This document shows, one piece after another, positions 37,741 to 49,200 of a stretch of 64,000 nt of DNA (its first letter is position 1; each line of letters opens with the position of its first letter). The position numbers were made by a program, and so were the translations under genes. The DNA is from Ariolimax columbianus (taxonomy: Eukaryota > Mollusca > Gastropoda > Stylommatophora > Arionidae), in NCBI GenBank assembly GCA_036924085.1, contig JAVGWX010000002.1:53054105-53118104 (forward strand), in the 5' to 3' direction. The notes under the pieces were generated by a model that was not told the origin of the DNA, did no database searches, and saw only the letters and a list, made by a program, of their open reading frames with translations.

Positions 37741-38400
37741 GCCAGGTAGTGGTACTTAACACTAACATACTACTAACGTGTTTAGCATCCACTTACTTAC
37801 TTAGTCGCTCCTCTTCTACCGTGAGGTGTAGAGGTTTGCCAAAGAGAATGCCACACTGCTCTATCCGCCATCTTTTTCCTGGCCTCTTTCCAATCCAGTC
37901 CTCTATCACTTAGGGACTGTCATATGTTGTCTTCCCAACGTACTTTGGGACGTCCTCGGGGGCTGCGTCCTTGACTTTTGATTTAGCATCCACACACTAC
38001 TGAAATTGGTTCAGCTACAATGGATAAGACATGTTGTTCGCATGGTGAGTTCAAAACAGGCAGACGCTCACCAGGATGGTAGAACAAGCACTACAAAAAC
38101 TCATTGAAAGTGTCTCTGAAATTTATTCAATATTGACTGTCACCTCATGGGAGATACTTGCACAAAACCATACCATCTGGAAAGATAGTATCACCGAAAG
38201 CGCAAAGATTGCAGAGAGTACAGCAAAAGCGTGCTGCCAGAAAAACAAAACAATACTCACAATTATTCCACAGAAGGCTTCCCACATTTATGCGTTGAAT
38301 GTGGCAAAGTGTGCTATTTCAGGATTGGTCTTTATAGCCATCAGGAATATATATATTTCACAGGAATAGTCTGATGCTGTCAGCATCTTCACTTGCGATG
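37741..38400 (+). pseudogene. non-LTR RT C-terminal fragment with zinc-finger end, interrupted
   Basis: Plus strand reads NVFSIH (left of the 37793 insertion), then TLLKLVQLQWIRHVVRM, and near 38310 a C2H2-like CGKVCYFRIGLYSHQEY ending at a stop. This is the known 'QLRWVGHVVRM ... CGRVCRSRIGLISH' C-terminus of an L2/CR1-like LINE group. Frameshifts between the two blocks. Confidence 0.8.
37793..37981 (-). mobile_element. RTE-like LINE 3' end insertion, (TAAG)n tail
   Basis: 189 bp flanked by 'tttagcatccac' at 37781-37792 and 37982-37993. Minus strand contains GRPKVRWEDN and LDWKEARKKMADRAVWHSL, then a TAAGTAAGTAAG tail. A tail fragment recurs at 58935-59000. Confidence 0.88.
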
Positions 38401-38514
38401 GGCGACTATTATTATTGTTACTTATCATTATTAAATAGCTGCAACTGGGAATGCAGTACAAGACTTCATTATTTGAAGTCTTTTCTGTTTTATTATTATT
38501 CTGCCTTCATCCTG

Positions 38515-38760
38515 AAAAGGACTTTGTCTCGTAGTTTACGGTAGGACTGAGATATTTGCACCTTTTGGCTGACACATCCAGTCTCAGTGCCGCATTTTTG
38601 GGACCCTGTTGCCGTCTGTCTGTGATATCTATACTCTTAGTCACTAGTGCAGCTTGTTTCCAGGACCACCACTTGAAGGTGAAATAGGGTTTTGATCAGC
38701 TGACCCAACGCAAGCTTCCTGCAACGAGTCACTGGCTGCTGTCAGCTCATTCACTGTGAT
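38515..38760 (-). mobile_element. SINE, GCAGCAG-head subfamily
   Basis: Reverse orientation: minus strand 'agtgaatgagctgacagcag', 'cagtgactcgttgcaggaag', core 'tgagactggatgtgtcagcc' and 'ccgtaaactacgagacaaag'. Confidence 0.8.
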
Positions 38761-39044
38761 TTACCTTTGGATCCCACTTTTTCATGAGGGTGCAATAACC
38801 AGTTCCCTTCCTCACTGCTTTGTATTCCCTAATTCTAAATTAAATACCTATTTGTAGCTCGGTACACTGAAGTGTTGCCCAATTGGTACCTGCTGTTTAA
38901 GGAATAAAACAACTGTGACCTTCCATGTAGGTCGTAAAAAGTGACTAAAGAAGGTTGTGCACGTGGCTAATAACCTCATTATATAAAAGACTGCTGTTTT
39001 AATTGATGTGGATACAGGCTTTCATAACTAGACCAGCAGTTGTA

Positions 39045-39250
39045 CTTTGTTTTCAAGGCAGTCTGATTGACAAGATGTGGATCGACATGATCCCCGTAGA
39101 AGTGAGCATCACGCAGATGAAGCCAAGCATAGCACAACCACCTGGAGAACCACGGTCCACCTTCATCACGCTCGGGATGTGAGGAAAGCTACTTCAACCT
39201 GCCACTTAACGCCCTTTTCCGGGTGCACAAAAGAGTAAGCGTACTCAATA
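39045..39250 (+). repeat. dispersed repeat R, copy 2
   Basis: Strongly similar to 43090-43290 ('gatgaagccaagcatagca', 'gatgtgaggaaag', 'ccacttaacgcccttttc'). Confidence 0.8.
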
Positions 39251-39399
39251 ATATTGACCCCTCCCCCTTTGTGGACATCCATTCCACATGACCTTAATTA
39301 AACACACAAACATTTATTCTATTATGACTTACTTACACTTAAAACAGCGTGGTTCTGTACAATACACTGTATACACATGAAACGAGTTACTAAGTATTG

Positions 39400-39640
39400 C
39401 CTTTGTATTAGAGATTTTGAGTCTAGAAGAGAGATTGGAAGGCCTGGCAAGAGGGACAAAATCTGAAGATTGTTCTCTAATGTTGGTGAGAGTTGTCCTC
39501 CATCTTGTCTTGTCCACAGTCATCAATCTTTTACATACCTCCACCTCACCAGCCTCCTACGGCCTCGTCGTCTGCCTTGCACCTTTCTGTGGAGGATCGT
39601 ATTTGCAAGACCATTTGATCTTGATATGTGACCGTACTAA
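39400..39640 (-). pseudogene. RTE-like LINE C-terminal fragment, decayed
   Basis: Minus strand retains [11 protein letters not shown] (a degraded [10 protein letters not shown] equivalent) and KTRWRTTLTNI. It matches 45470-45545 at the DNA level ('tttgatct.gatatgtgaccgtac'). Confidence 0.55.
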
Positions 39641-40093
39641 GCGAGTTTCGTTCTGTTTAACATTAATGTAAAGTTAGTCCTGTGGTGGTTCTGAAACATG
39701 GCATGCGAATAAGTGTATAATATAAATCTCCATTCCGCATTAATGACATTTAACGACTTCATACTAATATATGTTTTTGTTATGAATGGTGCATGTCATA
39801 AATAGTTTAATTATGAGTCTTTAGATCTGTAGATTGTAATTGTAACTTAATTTGTTTAACATTAATTTATTTTATTTTGAAACAAAATTATTTGACATAC
39901 GGAGTTGCAGTACTTGGTGTGACTGAAAGCCACAATTCGGTAAAATCAACGCGGTCTGGTAAGAGTTAAACTCATTCATCATCAAATAAAATCCAAATAT
40001 AGGAGTTTAATCAATACATGACAACTCATGACAATATAAAATGTATTGGCTGGATTTAGTCAGCTTGAGTGCTCACGGACTCACTTGTGACCT

Positions 40094-40220
40094 TCATATT
40101 TCTGTATCCCAGTTTGACCACTTGGTGAACCAGTCAGGCAGAAATAGAAACTCTGGATCATCTCCTTGCTTCTGACAGGTCATGTGAGAACCAGGATGCC
40201 ATCTGAATATGTATGCACAC
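40094..40220 (-). CDS. DXO: DXO exon 7 (C-terminus, stop)
   Basis: 127 nt after acceptor 'atggccacag'. One base completes Arg, then [10 protein letters not shown] and [18 protein letters not shown] and TGA. The F.W.P and FLP.W blocks are the usual DXO C-terminus. Confidence 0.88.
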
Positions 40221-43200
40221 CTGTGGCCATAACATGGTTAAAAGGTAAAGGTCAAGCAGTTATATTGCATACACTGTTGTTGAAGGATGAAGTATTAAAG
40301 CAGTCTCCTTTCTCAACATGTCTAACATTGATCAACACTTCACAATTATTTTCAAGTAACTCCTGCATACAGATTATTATAAATTATAGTCTATAGCTGA
40401 CCTTGATCACATCTCACCAGCAACATTTAATCATAGCTCCCTCTCAATTTCTCTTCTCGGGGACGGCATGGGCTAGCGGTTATGTGACAAGGCTCCCAAT
40501 CCGAGGGTGCTGGGTTCGCTCCCCATCACAAAACCAGCCGTTACCCCATGGAAGAAAACCCTTAGAGAATGCAGGAGGAAGCAGACCCTTACATAAAATA
40601 CATGCTGAAGTCGGATACACCAGGCCGACAGGCGCAAAATAAATATATAGTGCAATGCACACTGCTTTGGGGAAAAGAAATAAGGTGAACGGACAACAAC
40701 AAAAAATCTCTTCTCAATGTATTATTAGGTTTAGCTATCTTCTATTGAAGATTCCATGCTAGAGCCTGCCTGGCTATATTGGACAGTGCCTTCCTCAGTG
40801 TTTATTCCATCCAGCCCCATGTTGGCTCCTTTCCCACAGGTCTTCATTTCTCACCATATCCTGCCACTTTGTGACCATTGTTCTTTGTATGCAACTGTTA
40901 ACAACACAAATTATTATATGTACCTGTAAACATTAGTCGACACCATTTTCTAGGTTTGGCTGCCTATATTTCTTTTGTTACGACCCAGCGCCAAATATGT
41001 TATCAATTATTACTCTCACAAATGACTATTAACATTGTAAAGTACTGACGTGTCTTAGTAACACGTAGTTTCAAAGTGACATTTGACACTTTACTTGCAG
41101 TCAGCTCAGCTGATTCCATTGAATCTATAATAATTAGTGCAACCAAGTGTCCCTGGAACCTCAAAATATAAACAGAGCTGCCTTCTTTGGACCGTCCCTC
41201 AAGGAACATTTAAATTTACATTTTTTATTGTCTCTTATTATTTTATTATTATTATGGAGGCATGGTTGAGGAGTGGAAGAGATAGGCAGGAAATGTGAGG
41301 CAGGTGAACGGTGCGAGAAAGGGGAGATTCTACAATTGTTAAACTGCTGCTCTTTCTCTCATATTGTAATAATAATATTGTAGTTATTTAGATTGACAGG
41401 CAGATCTTCTGCAAGTTTACTGCTAGTAAACTACTATAACATACTTTCACTGTACAGACAAACTAAATGAGGTGATTTCATTCAATCACGCGATTGACGA
41501 TGCAGCAGTGAATGAAATGATTGCAGATAGCGACTCATAGCTGGCTGCTTGTGTCAGCAAACAATTGGTGACCAAGGCGCTATTCCGTTTCCAAATGATG
41601 GCCATGGAAACCGAGAGCACTCGTGTAATTTGGCTAAGAAAATACGAGGCGTGTTCAAATGAAACTACCCTAACTGCACCAAGTTAACATTCATTTGATG
41701 TGCATGATGACGTCAATTCTGGTGTAAACAACACATACCAACCGTCAAGTTTGCAAAATTTAATTATCCTCGCTGAATGCAGGCAGTGTATGGTGGCAAA
41801 AGTGTGTTGAAGATAACAGTGAGGAACTGGACAACGATGTTTAAAGGACATGAGTTAACGAAAAATCTTCCGAGACCAGGTCAGGCGCATATTGTTGCGT
41901 CTGAAGATGCCATCGCCAAATTGATGCAGCAATTCGGATCACCATACACTGCCTGCATTCAGCGATAAATATCAACTGGTCAACATCCTTCAGTTGTTAG
42001 AAACCGAATCACCACTTGCTGATCAAGTGAACATACGTACAATGCGCATGATGACGTCACTTCTGGTGTAAACAGCACATACCAGGCGTAAAGTTTGCAA
42101 AATTTCATTATCCTCCGACTCATAGTTTCCCCAGCAGACCGCTGAAATCATGGCGGGTGTGATACGGAATCCGTCCAGAGCTGATCAGTGAGCGATGATT
42201 CGGTTTCTAACAGCTGAAGAATGTTGACCAGTTGACATTCATCGCAGAATGCAAGCATTGTATGGTGACAAAAGTGTGTCGAAGACAACAGTGAAGAACT
42301 GGACAATGATGTTTAAAGAAGGACATTTTAATTGATGCTTTGCTTCGCTCAGCAACAATCTGGCCTGAGAATGAAGATGGAGGCAGCAGCCTTAGCTCTG
42401 AGATGGCTATACGAGACCCATTAACAAGGACAATCACCAAGAAGACTCCCAATCCTTACTTCTGAAGGTACAGAAAATCTGGCTGAGACACGAGTGGATG
42501 GCAACTATAGGAGCCTCAAACCTGCAGAGGCTGGTGTGAATGTACCCGCCTGGTCATGCTGGGGTTCTGGACAAAGAAAGAACGGACATACTAGCTTCGC
42601 AAGCACCCATTAAGGGGGGGGGGGGGGGGGAATTGGATATTGATAGGGGTGATATTTTAAAGTTTATAAATAACTGCCTGTTGGATGATGAATAAACAAC
42701 ACACAGACTACAGAACTTTTAAATCAAATGAAGAGTCGAGCAAAGTGGGACATTTAAGAGGACTAAGCAGGAGTGTGTACAACCAATGAGCTATAGGAAC
42801 CATCTGTACTCACACCCTTTGCCATTTCCAGAGAGAGAATGAGCACATATAGGTAAGCCCAAAGTGCAGCGAAGTTGATTATTTGAAATGGAACAAAATA
42901 ACATTATTCTAACCTCTCATTGTAAGGAGTGTTACGTGGAAGTTTTTGGCATATATGCTAATTAACAACCCTTGGGGAACTGAGACGCTAGTCTGGTCAG
43001 GCACAAAATACTAACCAGAACGTTGCGTCAGGGTCAGGTACAATACACAGACCAAGGCCACAATCTCTCTTCCATGTAGCATTCTCTGGAAACAACTGTT
43101 TCCAAGGCAGCATGGATGACGAGATGTGGATCACTAATGTGATCCCCATAGTAGTGAGCGCCACGCAGATAAAGCCAAGCATAGCATTATTGCCTAGAGG

Positions 43201-46200
43201 AGCGCGGTCCATCTTCATCAGCATAATCATGATGTGAGGAAAGTTACTACAACCCACCACTTAACGTCCTTTTCAATGCGCACAAAAGAGAAAACTTACT
43301 CATTATGGGCATTAAACAACAACCTCTCATTGTCTGTTAAAACTTGACACATAAAGCTAACATTCTAACCTCTCATTGTCTGTGGTGATGTTAGACTTGA
43401 CAAATTGTAAGAAAGCGTCAAGAAAGTTGAAGCAGACTGTGGGTTTCCATGGTTCACGAACACATGACTGAGGAAAAGACGGCCATGTTCATGATTGTGT
43501 GCAACTAGATAAATATAGATAGTAACAGCTCTATCTGGCAACATGCACACATATGAGGGCATCCTTTCAGATTCTTAAAGATAAATAACTTTTGCACAGA
43601 AGTAGAGACACTGAAGACTGCTGCTGAGCTTATAATCCAAGATAAAGATATCACTAAGAATACACAACATTACTGACCGATATTAGAAGCTTTAAAACAA
43701 CATGTTATTGTTGTTATTATCCCATAGCTGTTGAGCAAGTCTGCTCTTGGCAGCTCAATGTCATTTTAATATATATATACAGGTCTTCTTCAATTGTATC
43801 ACTGCTCCGTACAGTGTGTTGGTAATTTTCGGCAGTGCTTGTAAGAATCTTTTCCTCATGTCCGCAAGCACGTTGCACACAATGAGTAGATGTCAAACTG
43901 TTTCATCGGGATGAGAGCAATGTCTGCACAAGGGCAGGTGATGGGAATTGATGCTGTTCAAGTGGTTATTGACTCTGGTATGTCCTGTTCGGAACTGAAA
44001 GATGAGACTTTGATCTCTTCTATGTAGTTTATTTATGTCATCGTAACTTTTTTGCTGCGACATTTCGCTAAACACACTGCGACCTGTTGTTCCCGTCGCC
44101 CACCTGTTCATCCAGAGTTCCAGAGTATTATTTTTAATAATCCCAATGTGCTTTTTGGGGGGCAGAAGTCTGCAGCAAAACACCAAACACTCCTAAAACA
44201 ACACAAAGATAGAGATCTCGAGCAATGCATGTACTCCCTGACACAGCTCTCATTTGAACACTCATAGTTGATCATTCAGTGGATCCCCTTTCAATGCAAT
44301 ATTGTAGACAATGAAGTTGCAGACAGACTAGCAAAGTGTGGAGGAACATTTCCACAAACAGACCTGAGCGTCACAAATAATGAGGCAAAGACTATAGTTA
44401 TTACCAAATTCAAGGGAAAATTGGCAGAATCAATACCCTCCATTTCTTAAAAAGAAGACAGCTACTATGGTTTAACTAGAGAAGAGCAAGCCATCATCTT
44501 CAGACTGAGAACTTGGTATAATAGATAGGGTCATCTTTACAACAAAATGAGGATTGGGACAGATGATAGGTGTCCATGTGATGAGCATACCATTACCGTG
44601 GAACACATCCTAAAAAGCTGCGTGCTCTCATGCCAAGAGAAAACAATACTGTCCTTGCAAAATGGATGAAAGACAAGAACCTTTTGGTACAGAGATAAAA
44701 TAGCCTTACAAACAAAGGCGGCCTTTGCAAGAGAAATCAGGACTTTGATAAGAGGATGAAGGACGAAGAAGAAGAAACTAATCTTACAGAAATCTGGAGC
44801 CAATCAATTCATTGTCCTATGAGTTGGACATAGATCGCATGTTTATTTTCAGAAAAAGTTAATGATGCTAGTGGAGTTTTACATCACGTATCTTATTCTT
44901 CGTTCGTTCTCAATCTCCCGCTATCAAGCCCTTGAAATGACTTTGCAAGTATCAGGATGTTGTCCGAAGTACGGAATCTGCTGTGCTGTAGTTTACAGCT
45001 TGACTATGATATTTGCACCTTTGGGTCCGACACATCTGACTTCAGCAGGCATTTTTGTGTACCGGGTTAGCCTTCCCTCTTTGATCCCTTCTCCTTAGCC
45101 AGTCTGCTCTGCTGCAGCCTGTTATTCAGGATCACTGCATGGAGGTGTAGAAGGGTCTTGGCAGCTTTGGTTCGGTGGCCCTGATGCTAGCAGTCAGCTT
45201 TTGGTTGCTGAATGCTGCAGCTCATGCACTTCTCAGCATTTTGATATCACATCACCTATAATTAAAGACTTACATTTAGACAACACTGAAGATTATCAGG
45301 TCTTTCCGTAACCGGTGAGGTCATTGGGGAACACATGAAGATATCCTCACAACTCCACGCCACCCCTCTCTGACGGCGGCTGCTGCCTGTGCCTCTTCTG
45401 GTCGGAGATTGGTCCATTCTTTTATGTTGTTATGTTAACTTTTTTGGCTGGCCTCTTCGTCGTCTGCCTTGCACCTTTCCGTAGAGGATCGTATTTGCAA
45501 AACCATTTGATCTCGATATGTGACCGTACCAAGCGAGTTTCCTTCTTTTGACCGTTGCAAAGAAGTCTTCAAAAGGCCCTATTCCTGTTGTAATTCTATC
45601 TCGTATTTCCACATTTGTAACTCGATCTTTGTATGTGACGTTTAAAAGTCTTCTGGAACATCTCATCTCCAAGGCCTGTATCCTTTGTTGAAGGTCAGCT
45701 GTAAGTCTATGTCTCACAAACATAGAGGAATATTGACAGGACCAGTGTACGCATTAATCTGATTTTCGTGCGTAGTGCTAACCGTTTATCTTACCAGATT
45801 TTGTTGAGCCGTGCAAGCGCTGCTATTGTCTGTGCTATTCTGGCCAACACCTCACATTTTGATACTTCATCCCTGACAATCGAACCCAGATATTTAAAAC
45901 GGTATTATATCACACAAGATTATATCACACAAAATCTAAGATTATTTCACATAAAATTAAAGGTTTATATCACACAAAATTGAAGACTTAATATTATACA
46001 GAACTGAAGACTTACTTCAGCCATGGCTGGAAGGTCTTTAACAGGAAAATTCTGTAAGCTCCGCACAATGCCTTCATCATCACGAAAGCCGCACACGATA
46101 CGAGGGATCCCGATGAGAAAACTCTGGGCCCACCACTTGATCAGTTTAAACCTTGATTTAGATAAATTAAGTTGTCTCATGTGTATCACAGTTATGTCAC

Positions 46201-49200
46201 ATGCTGTCAAATACAAGAAACTAAATTATATTCTGGTCATGACTACATCCTATCTGTCACATACTGCACTCCACTATCTGTCACATACTGCACTCCACTG
46301 TCTGTCACATACTGCACTCCACTGTCTGTCACATACTGCACTCCACTGTCTGTCACATACGCATCTAGGTTACTAAACAGCAGCAAAGATGGCACCCTAC
46401 CGATGGCGAGTCTGCATTGCTCTGGTGTTTTAGTTCATTATGGATGCCGCCAGGCCACGAATTTGCCTGAAATTCACACTAGTTGACGACTTACACTTGT
46501 TCAGGAAAATGTGTTGCTGTTTTCCATTTCGACTCGTTAATTCGTTTGTTTTTGTATGTTTCTTCCCTCCGATTATCCTGGTCTTGACATCGGTTATATG
46601 AACTAGTACTATACTTCAACATGTGTCATATTTTCACAGTCTAGTACACACAGCTGAACTTCACAAGATTAGCGCTCTTCGCCCTAGCTGCAGACATAAT
46701 CGGTTTTGGTGTGGTGTGACTGGAATTTAGAAACGACTATAATGGACTAGAACACGGCCCGGGAGAGATGCCCAACATTTCACTCACACTCTGTGATGTC
46801 TGTACGACCTCTTGCGGTTATGGGAAAGGCACAACACACAATGACAGATGTCATCCACTTCTGCTGCTTTGCAAAATAACTGTTTACGAGAAAGGCTTCG
46901 GTGGTAAACCCTGAGGAAAAATCTACATCATGTGCTATCTCCAGTCGTCTCGATAAAATCTTGCCACTGGTCAAAGGTAGCTCAGGACCAGATAGTGAGG
47001 TTGACAAAAGATGCAGTTTCTTTCTCACTTTAATTCAAATCACTGCGCAAGTCACCCATTTCAGTGGACACAGCAAGAGAAAAGACTGTCCAGATGGTTG
47101 AACAAAGAGAGCGGTCTTTATCACATGTGATAGACAAACATCATCAGTATCACATGTGATAGACAAACATCATCAGATTACTAGTCAAATGTCACTACAT
47201 CCCAGCAAGGACACCTGTTGTCTACCACTCTACTACATTACAACAAAGCCACCTGCTGTATGTTACACACGCCATACAATATGGTACACTTGTTGCCACA
47301 ACAAATTCATCCAATAAATACTCCTGATTCCAAGGAATACTATTTTATTCCTCTAACCATAGATGGGAGCCGCGTAGCGCAATGGTTAGCGCGCAGACTT
47401 CACATCTGAGTGGTCCTGGGTTCATTCCCCAGTTGAGGCGGTAATGTTTTTTCAGACCGCAATGGCTCCCGGGTCGACCCAGCCTTAAATGGGTACCGGT
47501 TCAGTCCGGGAAGTAAAAGCGCTGAGGGAGAGGAGATGGCTACCGCCCTCAAATAGCCGAGCCTTTGAAATGTGAGATCGCTAACACCTCATACCCCTAC
47601 GGCAGTAATGCTATGGGATACTTTACTTTAACCATAGATGGGGTATTGTTTCTAGAGCTTTCTTGCAATCCAGGATGACTACTAGAAACTATACAGACGT
47701 TCAATCGGTCAGTCTGTCACTCCTCTCTGTACATAGGCCATTGACAACATCCCATCAGCATGCACGATCCTGGGCTGCTCTTTCTGCCTCTCTCCAGGTG
47801 TGATCATTTAATCTGCGTTCCTTCTCACATTCTCTTCTCTGTGTATTTCTCTACCTCTCTCTCTCTCTGTATTTCTCTACCTCTCTCTCTCTCTGTCTAC
47901 CTCTCTCTCTCTCTCTGTCTACCTCTCTCTCTCTGTCTACCTCTCTCTCTCTCTCTGTCTACCTCTCTCTCTCTCTGTCTACCTCTCTCTCTCTCTGTCT
48001 ACCTCTCTCTCTCTCTCTGTATCTACCTCTCTCTCTCTCTGTATCTACCTCTCTCTCTCTCTCTCTCTCTTCCCTTAAGGATTAAATGTAAGAGCGTATC
48101 TGATTATATTGGACAGTGCCTTTCATAGCGTATGTCCTATTCAGCCCCATTTTCTTCATTTGAGTTGTTGTTCCAATGGCTGTTGTTGTCTCCTTTTCCA
48201 TAGATCTCATTCCTCACCATGTCCTGCAACTTTATGCCCATTATCCTTCGTAGGCATCTGCTAACAAAGGACTAGAGTCTTTGATGTATGGCATTGGTCG
48301 TTCCCCATGTCTCCGCTCCATTCGGCAGCACCGACTTGACACTGGTGTGGTGTACACAACCTATCTAAGAAGAATTCATAAAATTTTCTGGCCGAATGTC
48401 ATCATCAACCTAGAACTGCTTGCCTAGAGCAACCAAGAAGACATGCACACCACCATGACTGGTCAACGTTGGAATTGGATCAGACATGTCGTAAGAAAAC
48501 CTGACACCCTCACTAGAATTGCCATGGTATGGACTCCAGAGGGAAGACAAAAGAGAGGTTGACCTAAGACATTTTGGTGATGAACCGTAGAAGTCTAAAT
48601 GGAATCCATGTATCAGAGCTGGGGCAACATGAAATTTGGTTGCTGACAGGGAGAGAGATTGTTGCTGCCCTTAAAGATGCCACCAGGTGTGGTGGTCACT
48701 TATCGGCTTTGTCAGTTACTGACCAGGGAACAAAGAGGAAGAAGAATAGTGAGGTGAACAAAGAAATGAGTGAGAGACTTATCTACCCCAGAGGTGTTAA
48801 ACCACAACGAATTGGAGAGTCATCTGTGCAAGAAGTGTTAAACCCCAATAAGTGGGAGAGTCATCTACCCTGGAGGTGTTAAACCACAATGATTGGAAGA
48901 GTCATCTACCCTGGAGGTGTTAAGCCACAATGAGTGGGAGAATCATCTACTATGGAGGTGTTAAACAACAAGTGAGAGAGTCATCTACCCTGGAGGTGTT
49001 AAACAAGTGAGAGAGTCATCTACCCTGGAGGTGTTAAACCACAATGAGTGGGAGAATCATCTACTCTGGAGGTGTTAAACAACAAGTGAGAGAGTCATCT
49101 ACCCTGGAGATGTTAAACCACAATGAGTGGGAGAATCATCTACTCTGAAGGTGTTAAACAACAAGTGAGAGAATCATCTACATTGGAGGTGTTAAACAAC

